52,093 bases of DNA from an uncultured Rothia sp. (lineage in GTDB: Bacteria; Actinomycetota; Actinomycetes; Actinomycetales; Micrococcaceae). A model generated the notes under the pieces. That model was not told the origin of the DNA. It searched no databases and saw only the letters and a list, made by a program, of their open reading frames with translations. Made by a program: the position numbers and the translations under genes. This document shows, one piece after another, positions 29,470 to 37,799 of this stretch; position 1 is the first letter of the stretch; every line of letters begins with the position of its first letter. Where the stretch lies: NCBI GenBank assembly GCA_937935205.1, contig CALGXU010000088.1, positions 1 through 52,093 on the forward strand. The letters are read 5' to 3'.

Positions 29470-29850
29470 ATGGGTATTCTCGAAAACATTGATAGCGCCG
29501 CGTGGGACTTGGAACACGGACGTATTGACGGCTTGTATCCAGTGAGCAACAATTTTACAATTGTTGCTAATCATAACCACCCCGTCCCCAATAGTCGATT
29601 TGACGTGTACTCTTACACAACACTAGTTGCGGTAGTGAACAGGGATGAAAACGGCAATTGGGATACGTTTGTTCATCATGACGCGTTCCACCATTCCACT
29701 ACAACTAGCCGACACTTGCACCGTTTCCTGTCGGCAATGGTTGGCCGTGTTGACTGGGATGCACTCTATAAGGCATGTGACCGTGAGTGTGACAATGAGA
29801 CTATTCACGGTAACGGCGCGCAATTTATCAACGTGAGGGAGGTCGCCTAA
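29470..29850 (+). CDS. Phage protein with S/H-TTSRHLxxFL motif (DUF8033-like)
   Basis: 126 residues. Contains YTTLVAVVNRDENGNWDTF and HHSTTTSRHLHRFL, reminiscent of a family of small phage proteins with a Tyr-x-Thr-x-Val-Ala strand and TTSRH motif. Stop overlaps the next ATG closely (TAA then ATG). Function unknown. Confidence 0.6.
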   Translation: MGILENIDSAAWDLEHGRIDGLYPVSNNFTIVANHNHPVPNSRFDVYSYTTLVAVVNRDENGNWDTFVHHDAFHHSTTTSRHLHRFLSAMVGRVDWDALYKACDRECDNETIHGNGAQFINVREVA

Positions 29851-30213
29851 ATGACGATTACAAGCGCTTTGCAGGGTATCTACCCTAACCAGATTGTTAG
29901 CGAGTCTGTGCGACTTGGTTCTAAGTTGTACCTAACGATGAACCACAATGACCTAGTGCGCAATTGGATTAGCTACTGGGTTGCGCGTGAAGATACAACC
30001 GAAATTATCTTCAAGTTCAACCCTAGCGGCGCTGTCTACGTTTACAAGGATGTGACACTCACACCACATGAGAAACGTGTTATCGGGAAGATTATCCACA
30101 TGTGGCGCGGTACTTATCGCCCTGATTGGGAGACTTTCGAGAGTATGCGCGCAAACCCTATGCTAGACGTTTCAGACACAACACTAGTCCCTGTGTTGCA
30201 TGACACACTCTGA
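29851..30213 (+). CDS. Unrecognised small protein
   Basis: 120 residues, acidic-basic mixed, with LYLTMNHNDLVRNWISYW and a beta region; no known domain. Begins right after the previous stop. Followed by promoter P3. Confidence 0.6.
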   Translation: MTITSALQGIYPNQIVSESVRLGSKLYLTMNHNDLVRNWISYWVAREDTTEIIFKFNPSGAVYVYKDVTLTPHEKRVIGKIIHMWRGTYRPDWETFESMRANPMLDVSDTTLVPVLHDTL

Positions 30214-30217
30214 CAAC

Positions 30218-30246
30218 TTGACAATATCCAACCACTGACCTACACT
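30218..30246 (+). promoter_or_regulatory. Early promoter P3
   Basis: -35 TTGACA (30218-30223), 17-bp spacer, -10 TACACT (30241-30246), followed by a leader with repeated ACAACA bases and a gene at 30298. Confidence 0.7.
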
Positions 30247-30297
30247 AGAAACATAGGCAGAAAGCCTACAAACAACAACAGAAAGTGAGACACAGCA

Positions 30298-30477
30298 ATG
30301 CGAATCAATAGGGATACCATGACCGTTATCAAGGCCGCTACCGCCGCTAAGATTACTTTCCGAAAGATGGGAGCCGATTACGGGGACAACCCTAGCGTTC
30401 TCGCCGCTATTGACGCGGTAGTTACTGCCCTTGATGGGCTGTCGGATGCGGTAGTCATGAGCGAGATTGAAGCCTAA
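30298..30477 (+). CDS. Unrecognised small Ala-rich protein (59 aa)
   Basis: 59 residues (MRINRDTMTVIKAATAAKI...), Ala/Val/Asp-rich with one helix. Found by extending the gap between the P3 promoter and the tRNA-like element. Not recognised. Confidence 0.6.
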   Translation: MRINRDTMTVIKAATAAKITFRKMGADYGDNPSVLAAIDAVVTALDGLSDAVVMSEIEA

Positions 30478-30485
30478 CAGGGGTA

Positions 30486-30534
30486 TCCCTAGCCTAATGG
30501 TAGGTAAATGCAAGTTCGATTCTTGCCTAGGGAA
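30486..30534 (+). ncRNA. tRNA-like RNA lacking an anticodon arm (element B)
   Basis: Acceptor TCCCTAG (30486-30492) pairs with CTAGGGA (30527-30533), discriminator A. D-arm-like TAATGGTAGG (30493-30504), T arm GCAAG-TTCGATT-CTTGC (30510-30526). Just five bases replace the anticodon arm. Followed by a perfect hairpin (30539-30557) and a ribosome site ACCGAAAGG. Confidence 0.65.
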
Positions 30535-30538
30535 CAAT

Positions 30539-30557
30539 GCTAACCACGGTGGTTAGC
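30539..30557 (+). repeat. Hairpin just after tRNA-like element B
   Basis: Perfect 8-bp stem GCTAACCA/TGGTTAGC with loop CGG, four bases after the tRNA-like discriminator. Same placement as the hairpin after element A. Confidence 0.55.
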
Positions 30558-30582
30558 GACAATAACACCGAAAGGTAGAACT

Positions 30583-30837
30583 ATGTCACACGATGAATTG
30601 CCCAATTGGTACGGTATCCCCGGTATCGGCTTTGAGTGGCGGGGTTCCCAAAGTGACCCCATGTTGCACTACAAGGGGCATGTGTTTAACGCCCATGACA
30701 TGCAAGACGGGTTGTGGGAGAACTACCAGGAAGATTTAGAAACTGGGTACACATCCCTTGAGTGGGAGGAATATGTCATGGAAAACGCAACCAGCTATCT
30801 TGACGATGCACTATTTTTTGAGCGGGAGGAATGGTAA
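30583..30837 (+). CDS. Acidic small protein
   Basis: 84 residues, strongly acidic and aromatic (LEWEEYVMENA; FFEREEW). ACCGAAAGG upstream. Possibly a DNA mimic or protein-binding early protein; this is inference from composition only. Confidence 0.6.
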   Translation: MSHDELPNWYGIPGIGFEWRGSQSDPMLHYKGHVFNAHDMQDGLWENYQEDLETGYTSLEWEEYVMENATSYLDDALFFEREEW

Positions 30838-30839
30838 AC

Positions 30840-31220
30840 ATGTGGGAAGAATTGCTGAGCGTCATTAGTGACCGTTATTACCCACTAGAGTCCATGCAGG
30901 AACATATCGCCGGGTACGTGAACGATGCGACAGGGTGGGACCTATCAGTTATCAACCCTTGGTTTACTGAGCGCGGCTATGAGTTTGTGGGTTATCTCGA
31001 CCTGTTCTCTGACAATGAGCCTAGCGGCGTGTATGTCAATGTTGAGGGCCTTGTATGGCGTTGTTGCACTAATGCCGCTGACAATAGTATCTATTGGTAC
31101 TATGAGTCGGATAGCGAGGGCGATAGCTTGGATGAATTGCGTTTCATGCACGGGTACGCGCATATGTTCATCTGGGACAACGACACACAGACGTGTAGCG
31201 TAGTTCACATTGCAGAATGA
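30840..31220 (+). CDS. Acidic small protein
   Basis: 126 residues from the ATG at 30840, two bases after the previous stop. Acidic and Trp/Tyr-rich (YWYYESDSEGDSLDELRF). Not recognised; belongs to the acidic early cluster. Confidence 0.6.
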   Translation: MWEELLSVISDRYYPLESMQEHIAGYVNDATGWDLSVINPWFTERGYEFVGYLDLFSDNEPSGVYVNVEGLVWRCCTNAADNSIYWYYESDSEGDSLDELRFMHGYAHMFIWDNDTQTCSVVHIAE

Positions 31221-31238
31221 CTGCCAACCTGCTAATCT
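31210..31238 (+). promoter_or_regulatory. Early promoter P4 (copy of P1 type)
   Basis: -35 TTGCAG (31210-31215), 17-bp spacer, -10 TAATCT (31233-31238) followed by TTAATTATCGG and AAACAAACAA, nearly the same as P1. Part of the -35 lies in the end of the previous gene. Confidence 0.65.
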
Positions 31239-31283
31239 TTAATTATCGGAAAACAAACAACCAAGCGGAAGCGAGAAACAAAA

Positions 31284-31790
31284 ATGATCCAGACACAGTT
31301 TGCACACACTGTCACCGTTCCTGATGAATGGGAGCATAACGGCCACACTTTCCAAGTGTTTCAGGATATCGACGCTGAGTGCCCTACTGAATGGATAGAT
31401 AGCGCCGATGCACTGTGTGTCCTTGGCGGGCCGCATGGTTGCATCCTGCATCACCCTGCAAAGACTGACTGCCCTGCAATGTGGGAGTTTGATAACTTCC
31501 ATGAGGAATACGGTAGGATGCCTACGCAGGAAGAATGGGCGGCTCTTTGCCCTGATTACTGGGTGTACGTCGGTTGGCACTCTATGGATGCGAACAGGCT
31601 GTTTGCGGCCGCGTTCCGCAAAGATGTGTACCCTACCAACCCTTGCGAGTCATGGGTGCATGAATACTCTCTTTGGGCGGATGGGTATGTCTGGGTTGTG
31701 TCGGACACAACCACGGGTGACTCTCTAGCGGGTATCTATGCCGATAGCGAGGAAGACGCTATCAAGTACTACACCGAAAACTATATGTGA
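31284..31790 (+). CDS. Unrecognised protein (paralogue of 33181 in its C-terminal half)
   Basis: 168 residues, acidic and aromatic. C-terminal segment (LWADGYVWVVSDTTTGDSLAGIYADSEED) aligns with the end of the 33181 protein (W-x-D-G-x-V-x2-V-x-D-x2-T-G). First gene after P4. No family recognised. Confidence 0.65.
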   Translation: MIQTQFAHTVTVPDEWEHNGHTFQVFQDIDAECPTEWIDSADALCVLGGPHGCILHHPAKTDCPAMWEFDNFHEEYGRMPTQEEWAALCPDYWVYVGWHSMDANRLFAAAFRKDVYPTNPCESWVHEYSLWADGYVWVVSDTTTGDSLAGIYADSEEDAIKYYTENYM

Positions 31791-31806
31791 GAAAGAGGGA
31801 GAAACA

Positions 31807-32121
31807 ATGCCTAGAATTGACATGCTACTCGTTATTGCCGCTGACTGGGACACTAAGTTTTGTTTCAGTTCTGAAGAATTGGGGGTTAGCAAGGGAGAAT
31901 ATGACTACGTGACACGCGGCGGTGACCTGCGCATTAGGGAAGATTTTGAGGTTATGGCCGCTGAGGCCGTGGATGACTTACACAAGCCCGTTACGGTGCT
32001 TGGTAGGACACTCAAGGCGAGTGACATTGCTAGGGAGATGCTGAGCGACGACTGGGAAGCCTATGTCAACAGTTGCATTGCCAACCTAATCGCAATGGAT
32101 GAGATTAAGGAAGTCTGCTAA
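31807..32121 (+). CDS. Unrecognised small protein
   Basis: 104 residues from the ATG at 31807, 17 nt after the previous stop. Acidic, helical C-terminal half. Stop overlaps the next ATG (TAATG). Not recognised. Confidence 0.6.
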   Translation: MPRIDMLLVIAADWDTKFCFSSEELGVSKGEYDYVTRGGDLRIREDFEVMAAEAVDDLHKPVTVLGRTLKASDIAREMLSDDWEAYVNSCIANLIAMDEIKEVC

Positions 32122-32219
32122 TGTTCGCGGTCGCTTACTACGGCCTATTCCTTACCCTTGTCGCCTTACCTGTTGCCATCTACTGCCATCTTACCGAAAA
32201 CAACAACAATGAACACTGA
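32121..32219 (+). CDS. 32-residue membrane microprotein
   Basis: Starts inside the previous stop (TAATG). One hydrophobic segment (FAVAYYGLFLTLVALPVAI), polar Asn-rich tail. Overlaps the next gene's ATG. Too short to classify. Confidence 0.5.
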   Translation: MFAVAYYGLFLTLVALPVAIYCHLTENNNNEH

Positions 32220-32544
32220 AGCACTCGTCAACAAGATTACCAAGCTCAACGCAGAGATTAGCGCCCTGACTGAAGCGCGAGACGCACTCAAGGCTGAATT
32301 GTGCGCACAGTTCAACGCAGGGGATAAGATTCAGGTGGGAGACACTAAGGTCACGTTCGCCGTGCGAAAGACTATCAACGCCGCCGCTGTAGAAGCACTG
32401 CCCGCGTTTAAGAAACTGCCAAAGGCCGTGCGTGAGAGTGTGTACGACAAGCCTAAGTTGAATACTAAGAAACTTGCCGTGCTTGATCTACTCGACCTGT
32501 CGCCCGCTACTACCGTGTCGGACGTGTACGCGACGTTCCGATGA
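32209..32544 (+). CDS. Coiled-coil small protein (possible host nuclease-inhibitor-like)
   Basis: 111 residues from the ATG at 32209. N-terminal coiled coil (LNAEISALTEARDALKAEL) then a domain with QVGDTKVTFAVRKTINAAAV. The pattern of coiled coil plus beta domain is found in several small phage proteins of unknown role. The host-factor reading is a guess. Confidence 0.55.
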   Translation: MNTEALVNKITKLNAEISALTEARDALKAELCAQFNAGDKIQVGDTKVTFAVRKTINAAAVEALPAFKKLPKAVRESVYDKPKLNTKKLAVLDLLDLSPATTVSDVYATFR

Positions 32545-32762
32545 ATTGGAAGCAATACGGGACGGGCGACTGTGAATACACTGTCGAACAGGTGGAAGCC
32601 GTCGCCCGTTCCCTAGAAGAACAAGAACTGCAAGAATATTCAACCATGTGGCTTGAAGCGGTACGACAGATGCGGGCCGCTGAGATTATCCACAACAACC
32701 TAGGTGTGGGAGCCGAAATAGAACTGCCCAACGGCATGTCAATTTATATCGAAAGTGAGTAA
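32541..32762 (+). CDS. Unrecognised small protein
   Basis: 73 residues, Glu/Gln-rich helix (EAVARSLEEQELQEYSTMW). Overlaps the previous stop by 4 nt. Not recognised. Confidence 0.55.
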   Translation: MNWKQYGTGDCEYTVEQVEAVARSLEEQELQEYSTMWLEAVRQMRAAEIIHNNLGVGAEIELPNGMSIYIESE

Positions 32763-32767
32763 TCAAA

Positions 32768-33181
32768 ATGTTTAGCAACTATGTTGACGGCGACACATTC
32801 AACCAGCGCGAACTGGATGACGATGTTTTCTGTGAGGCGTTCAATGCGAACGAGATTGACGGCTACCGACGTAGCAAGGACTCGGAGGAAGACTGTTACA
32901 ACGCTTGGGAGTATTGGGACGACAAAGGGTTGTTCTCTGACTGGCTGGAATGGCGTTTTGAGGAAGACGGCTACCTCGGCTATGACGACAACCCGCAAGA
33001 CGGAATGTTTGTCTGGATGCAAGACTACGAACAGCTTGTCGTCCTGCCCGGCGACAATGAATTGCCGTCCGATGTGGTTGCTATGTTCGACCGTGACTCA
33101 CTGTATGAAACTGTCTATGCGGAGGGTATTGTCCGGGACGGTATTTTCTACGCCACTACTATTGCGAGGGAGCTTGACTGA
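32768..33181 (+). CDS. Very acidic protein (DNA-mimic candidate)
   Basis: 137 residues with runs of Asp/Glu and few basic residues (for example ELDDDVFCEAFNANEID; WRFEEDGYLGYDDNPQD). This composition is shared by DNA-mimic anti-restriction and anti-CRISPR-type proteins, but sequence alone does not show such a fold. Coupled to the next ATG by overlap. Confidence 0.6.
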   Translation: MFSNYVDGDTFNQRELDDDVFCEAFNANEIDGYRRSKDSEEDCYNAWEYWDDKGLFSDWLEWRFEEDGYLGYDDNPQDGMFVWMQDYEQLVVLPGDNELPSDVVAMFDRDSLYETVYAEGIVRDGIFYATTIARELD

Positions 33182-33729
33182 TGAATATCAACATACTGTC
33201 TGAAACCGGCGAGATTACTATCTTCCAAGACGCTGACACGGGCAACACGTATATTGTGGAACCAGTGCTGGGAACCACAGAACCTATAGATATGGCAGAT
33301 GAGCCTTATCTGTTTATTGGGGACTACGATGACTTTATGCGGTCCGATAACCCCGTGTTCAAGACGCTTGGTAGGTATATTGTAGTGCATGATGAAACAC
33401 CTGCCAACGTGGGAGAATACGCTAAGTTGTTCAAGGGTGAACTGTGCTCACACTTCAAGTGCGTCGATGGGTGGGAGGACTATGACTTTATTGAGTCATA
33501 CGGGCAGATTCTAGCGGTCAATAAGCGACTAGGGAACGCTGAAGAATGGCTGTGCTATCTCAACATGTGGGACGACGGGGAAGTATATTCTGTCCTCGAC
33601 TGTTCGACCGGGATTAAGGTCACTGACATTTACGCTGAATACCATGAGGATGCACTTGAGCTTTATCTCAGGGACGGGGAGCTTGCATCACTGAAGGCAC
33701 GAGTCAACAAGGTATTGGAGGCTAACTAA
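33181..33729 (+). CDS. Unrecognised protein (paralogue of 31284 in its C-terminal half)
   Basis: 182 residues, acidic; central W/Y-rich part, then MWDDGEVYSVLDCSTGIKVTDIYAEYHED like the 31284 protein. Ends with a charged helix. Not recognised. Confidence 0.65.
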   Translation: MNINILSETGEITIFQDADTGNTYIVEPVLGTTEPIDMADEPYLFIGDYDDFMRSDNPVFKTLGRYIVVHDETPANVGEYAKLFKGELCSHFKCVDGWEDYDFIESYGQILAVNKRLGNAEEWLCYLNMWDDGEVYSVLDCSTGIKVTDIYAEYHEDALELYLRDGELASLKARVNKVLEAN

Positions 33730-34067
33730 TGAACATGGAAGAGTTGACTAAGGAATACAGTATTGCGTGCGCTAAGGCAGTACGAGACGGTATTCACGCA
33801 CTGGTGAGAAAGTGGGACAAGGATATTGTTAACTCACTGAATGAGCGTGACTACTGCATCTGCGCGGAATTGTACGGCGATAGCCTGTGCATCCTTGGTT
33901 ATATTGGCATGGACGGTTACTATGGGTATACCTGGTGGGACAACAGTGATATGAACCGGCAAGTTCAAGAACTGTTCGATGATCTTGGGGCACAAGTTGT
34001 GCTCAACGCAATGATTCACTACGGCTGGGAAGAAACTACGCATACAATTACTTGGAGGATCTACTGA
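33729..34067 (+). CDS. Unrecognised small protein
   Basis: 112 residues (MNMEELTKEYSIA), mixed alpha/beta with C-I-C and Trp clusters. Overlaps the previous stop. Directly upstream of the helicase gene. Confidence 0.6.
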   Translation: MNMEELTKEYSIACAKAVRDGIHALVRKWDKDIVNSLNERDYCICAELYGDSLCILGYIGMDGYYGYTWWDNSDMNRQVQELFDDLGAQVVLNAMIHYGWEETTHTITWRIY

Positions 34068-35483
34068 ATGACTTTCTCACCGCGCCACTACCAGGAACGT
34101 GTACTGGAAGGATTGGCGAACAGTAAAACACCGTACACGGGCCTGGTAGGCGCGGGCCTTGGTACGGGCAAGACGGCAATGAGCGTGTGGAACGCCCTCA
34201 ACGCTTTTGGCAGCACCATTGGGGAGCAGATTATCCTCATTGTCGCCCCTGTCCGTACCGAGTCTGGTTGGCGCTCGCACTGGAAGACGCTTGCCGGAAT
34301 TGACATGCGCACGCTGTCTGGTAAGAAAACTAAGACTGCCCTTGCAGTGTGGGACGATCTGGAAAACAGTGTACCCGGCGTGTACTTTATTACGTGGGAG
34401 CTGATGCGGACCCGTAATAAGGAAAAGCGGTGGGACGGGCGCGCGAAAAAGTACGTCTACAAGTCAATGGCTAAGCCGTTCTACGGTGTAGAGTTTGGCA
34501 TGGTTATTGCCGATGAATGGCATCGTGCGTGCAACCACTCGTCGCTCAACTTTGACGTTGCACGACACATTAAGGCGCAGTATCGCCTCGCACTGTCGGC
34601 AACGCCAGCCGGGAATAAGCCCTGCAACATTTGGGCCGCGCTCAAGTTCCTATGGCCTAACCACTACGGTGGTTACTGGGACTTTTGTGAAAAGTTTTTC
34701 AAGGTGGAAGTAAACCCTTGGAGCGCGTACGGGAAAGACTTTTCGGGAGAACGTTCCCCCGGCATGGTCCGTCGTGGAGCGCCGTCCTATCATGAAGTCT
34801 CACAGGCCGAGGCCAACCCTGAACTGCCCGGCGTGATTGTTCACCGTGTCGAAGTGGAACTATCCCGCACGCAGCGTAAGATGTACGACGATCTGGAACA
34901 GAAGGCACTCACGTTTCTGGGAGAAAACCCGCTTGCGCTGTCCATCCCGATGGAGCTTGACCTACGCTTGCGACAGATGACACTGGGAGTCCCCTCGTTT
35001 AACGAGGAAGGGACTGTCGATTACAAGGAAGATTGTAAGTCTTCCAAGCTGGATGCAATGATGGATATTATTGCGGACCTGCCTGAAGATGAACCTGTCA
35101 TCGTGTGGGTGCATAGCCAGAAGTTCATTAAGGCGGCGCTATACCGCCTGAAGAAAGCCGGGATCAAGGCTATTGAAGTTTCTGGTAAGTCTCGCGGTGA
35201 CTTCCATGCCATGATTAATGGAGACGTGCGTGTCATTGTCGCTCAACACGAGGCCATGTCAGAGGGAGTTGACGGACTTCAGCGAGTCTGCCATACTGAG
35301 ATATGGCTGAGTCAGTCTAACAGCCTGGTGATTAACGAACAGGCGACGGGACGGCTCAACCGACAGGGTCAGACTACGGCTGTTAACCGTTTCCTGATTC
35401 AGGCGACCGACACGGTGGACGACCGTGTTCTGGGACGCTTGCAGGAGCGTTTCGACAAGCTGAAGGCATCTGGACTAATCTAA
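34068..35483 (+). CDS. SNF2-type superfamily 2 DNA helicase
   Basis: 471 residues with Walker A (GAGLGTGKT, about 28-36), a DEWH box (149-152), SATP (177-180), and a C-terminal helicase domain ending with motif VI QATGRLNRQGQ. Typical phage SNF2/DEAD-like helicase. It may unwind replication or recombination intermediates or remodel bound proteins. Head of the replication module on this strand. Confidence 0.9.
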   Translation: MTFSPRHYQERVLEGLANSKTPYTGLVGAGLGTGKTAMSVWNALNAFGSTIGEQIILIVAPVRTESGWRSHWKTLAGIDMRTLSGKKTKTALAVWDDLENSVPGVYFITWELMRTRNKEKRWDGRAKKYVYKSMAKPFYGVEFGMVIADEWHRACNHSSLNFDVARHIKAQYRLALSATPAGNKPCNIWAALKFLWPNHYGGYWDFCEKFFKVEVNPWSAYGKDFSGERSPGMVRRGAPSYHEVSQAEANPELPGVIVHRVEVELSRTQRKMYDDLEQKALTFLGENPLALSIPMELDLRLRQMTLGVPSFNEEGTVDYKEDCKSSKLDAMMDIIADLPEDEPVIVWVHSQKFIKAALYRLKKAGIKAIEVSGKSRGDFHAMINGDVRVIVAQHEAMSEGVDGLQRVCHTEIWLSQSNSLVINEQATGRLNRQGQTTAVNRFLIQATDTVDDRVLGRLQERFDKLKASGLI

Positions 35484-35512
35484 TACTGAAACAACTGAAG
35501 GGAGAAACCAAC

Positions 35513-35782
35513 ATGTCTGATTACGTTGAAATGACTGCACACAATATTCCATCCAAGGTTTTGGAGATGGTGTTTGCTGACTATAAGTACCGTGAAATTA
35601 CGTTCAACGACCTGATGGTGCCCGGCACTGTCGTTGTCGTCAAGGATCGAACTTACCTGTTCACCAAGGCTAGTGTTTGGGTTGATGAAGATGGGCGTAT
35701 CCACCCACGTAACATTATCTTTTCTAGTTTCTTGTACGGTGCCGTCCAGCTTGTTAGACGAGGCAAGCCCGCAAACGACTGA
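35513..35782 (+). CDS. Small protein of the GTVV...W paralogue family
   Basis: 89 residues. Contains VPGTVVVVKDRTYLF and ASVWVDEDGRIHPR, the same theme as the minus-strand paralogues. So the family occurs in both arms. Function unknown. Confidence 0.55.
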   Translation: MSDYVEMTAHNIPSKVLEMVFADYKYREITFNDLMVPGTVVVVKDRTYLFTKASVWVDEDGRIHPRNIIFSSFLYGAVQLVRRGKPAND

Positions 35783-35817
35783 AACAACAAACCAACAAAC
35801 CGAAAGAGAGAACAATT

Positions 35818-36072
35818 ATGTATGATTACTACAATGATGCTGTTAGCAAGCTGAACGCAAGCCGGGAGAAGAAGTCTAAGGGCCGTTTCATCCCTCTCCT
35901 GTTCTGCTTCGCTTTCGTGATTACGGGAGTCTGGTACCCGGATTACTTTATGTGGGTTGTGTACGCTTTCGCGGCTTACATGGCACTGATCGTTGGGGCG
36001 CTTATCCTCGTGGGACTTATCCTGCTTGCGGTGTGGCTTATGGTCCTCTGGGCGAACAAACTGGAAGACTGA
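35818..36072 (+). CDS. Small two-pass membrane protein
   Basis: 84 residues. Charged N-terminal helix and two hydrophobic helices (FIPLLFCFAFVITGVWY; FAAYMALIVGALILVGLILL). Four bases before the next ATG. ACCGAAAG upstream. Not recognised. Confidence 0.6.
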   Translation: MYDYYNDAVSKLNASREKKSKGRFIPLLFCFAFVITGVWYPDYFMWVVYAFAAYMALIVGALILVGLILLAVWLMVLWANKLED

Positions 36073-36075
36073 ACC

Positions 36076-36453
36076 ATGCAGATTATTGAGTTCAACCACA
36101 AGACGGTCTCTGCCCTCCTGAAGAAGCCAGTAGAAGAATACTGGATGAAGGACAAGGACGCTTGGCTGAAGTTTGAGGACGGGAGCGTCGTGTGCATCCA
36201 CGCTATTAACCCCACATGGCAAGCCTACGTGTCAGTAGAGATTTGCGACTACGCTAAGTCTGTCAATGACAGCCAGGAGCTGCACTTGTACTACAATTCC
36301 AGTGGTGACGAGCGCTGGTTCATGCAGAAACACGTAAGCATTATCCTTGACGGTGCTCGTTACTACTACTCAGACCAGCTTGACTACGTAACACGGGAGT
36401 ACATTACCGTGATTGAGTTCCACTACTACACGAAGGAGGAAGAATGGGTGTAA
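36076..36453 (+). CDS. Unrecognised acidic protein
   Basis: 125 residues; a SE-pair helical end and aromatic residues (YYNSSGDERWFMQKH; YYYSDQLDYV). Overlaps the next gene by 10 nt. Not recognised. Confidence 0.6.
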   Translation: MQIIEFNHKTVSALLKKPVEEYWMKDKDAWLKFEDGSVVCIHAINPTWQAYVSVEICDYAKSVNDSQELHLYYNSSGDERWFMQKHVSIILDGARYYYSDQLDYVTREYITVIEFHYYTKEEEWV

Positions 36454-37127
36454 CCATTCGAGATATCTACGCACCCCCATTGGGCTTTGGCTGGGAGAAC
36501 CTTCCCACCCGATACGTCAAGCGACAGTACCTTGACATCGAGAACGGCCTTGTCACTACGCCTAGCGGGGCTGTTATCGGGACCGGGACGCTGCCTAACG
36601 GACGGCTTGCACTGCTCAACGACAGGGGTACCGTGTGCGCTCAGTGGTGGTCCGCAAAGGATGAGATGGTTGTCGTTGATCCATTCGACAACCATGTGTT
36701 TGTCGTGCCTAGTATTGACGATCTGAAGTGCAATGCGCGGGAGATGACCTCAGCGCAGATCGACATTAAGGCGGCGCGCCCGCTGGACCTGTCGATCATG
36801 TGGACTGACCCTGTTGCAGGTGAGTGCGGTTTTGACCGGGACGATCTCTCGATTGGTGAGCATCACTACTACACTGACCGTTTGAACGGTACAGTTCTCC
36901 TGGGTCTTGTGGAAGACGCGGACGGTAACTATGTTGTGAGCCGCAACTCTGTCCTGTGTCGTCTGCTGCGGTACGTGGATGGGGACCGTTTCGCCTTCAG
37001 TGACTACCGTAAGAAGGCTATCCCAGGTCTGCTGAACGACAACGGCGGGCTGTCGGACTTCGCCCGTAAGGTGCTCCTGTGGGCAAACAACCTGACCGAT
37101 GAACAGCGGGAGATTCTTTCCAAGTGA
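36444..37127 (+). CDS. Unrecognised beta-rich protein
   Basis: 227 residues, many Gly/Asn turns; no transmembrane helices or known motif. Overlaps both neighbours (GTGA with the next). Located between orphan and nucleotide-metabolism genes. Confidence 0.6.
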   Translation: MGVTIRDIYAPPLGFGWENLPTRYVKRQYLDIENGLVTTPSGAVIGTGTLPNGRLALLNDRGTVCAQWWSAKDEMVVVDPFDNHVFVVPSIDDLKCNAREMTSAQIDIKAARPLDLSIMWTDPVAGECGFDRDDLSIGEHHYYTDRLNGTVLLGLVEDADGNYVVSRNSVLCRLLRYVDGDRFAFSDYRKKAIPGLLNDNGGLSDFARKVLLWANNLTDEQREILSK

Positions 37128-37531
37128 GAGAGTACATTAAGGCAGCGCGGGACGAGGCCGCTAAGTCCCGGTGCGACCGTGCCCATGTGGGGTGTGTGAT
37201 CGTTGACCGTGCAACGGGACAGGTTGTGTCTCGCGCGTTCAACGAAACACCGCACGGCCTTGAGCCGTGCGACACGGGGGGCCACCGGATGGTCGATGAC
37301 CATTGCGTCAACACTATCCATGCTGAACGTAATGCGATTCGACAGATGAAGGAACATGGGAGTGAGTACACGCTCTATGTGACCCACTATCCGTGTCGTG
37401 GTTGTGCGCATCTTATCTCGACTTGCCCTGAGATCGTAGAAGTTGTGTACCTCGGGGACTACAACAATTCGAGCGAGGCAACAGCACTTTTGGAGGGATT
37501 GTCGAAGGGTGTTCATCGTGGCGAAGAATAA
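37124..37531 (+). CDS. Deoxycytidylate (dCMP) deaminase
   Basis: 135 residues starting at a GTG overlapping the previous stop. Zinc-deaminase motifs HAERNAI (His and Glu) and PCRGC (two Cys). It converts dCMP to dUMP, feeding thymidylate synthesis and complementing the dUTPase in the other arm. Confidence 0.93.
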   Translation: MREYIKAARDEAAKSRCDRAHVGCVIVDRATGQVVSRAFNETPHGLEPCDTGGHRMVDDHCVNTIHAERNAIRQMKEHGSEYTLYVTHYPCRGCAHLISTCPEIVEVVYLGDYNNSSEATALLEGLSKGVHRGEE

Positions 37532-37799
37532 GCTAGTCTTGCAGGTACCCCCCGATTGTATGTTCACGGCTATTGAGCTGAACAAGATTGAGAAGACGGG
37601 GTGGTATGTCAAGGAAAACGAGATCATGTGTCGTACGACGACAATGCCGGGCTTTGGTACCAGAGCATTGCGCAAGGTTCTCACACCGGGAGACTTTCTG
37701 GTTCTCATTGAGTCTCCACTAGATGACTTGCATAATTTTGCGTGGAATATGTACGTACTGAAAGAAGCCGAGTATAGGGGATGGTTAGAGCGTGAGTGA
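37518..37799 (+). CDS. Unrecognised protein
   Basis: 93 residues from a GTG at 37518 (the first in-frame starts upstream lie inside the deaminase frame). Mostly beta, then a helix (LHNFAWNMYVLKEAEYRGW). Overlaps both neighbours. Not recognised. Confidence 0.55.
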   Translation: MAKNKLVLQVPPDCMFTAIELNKIEKTGWYVKENEIMCRTTTMPGFGTRALRKVLTPGDFLVLIESPLDDLHNFAWNMYVLKEAEYRGWLERE

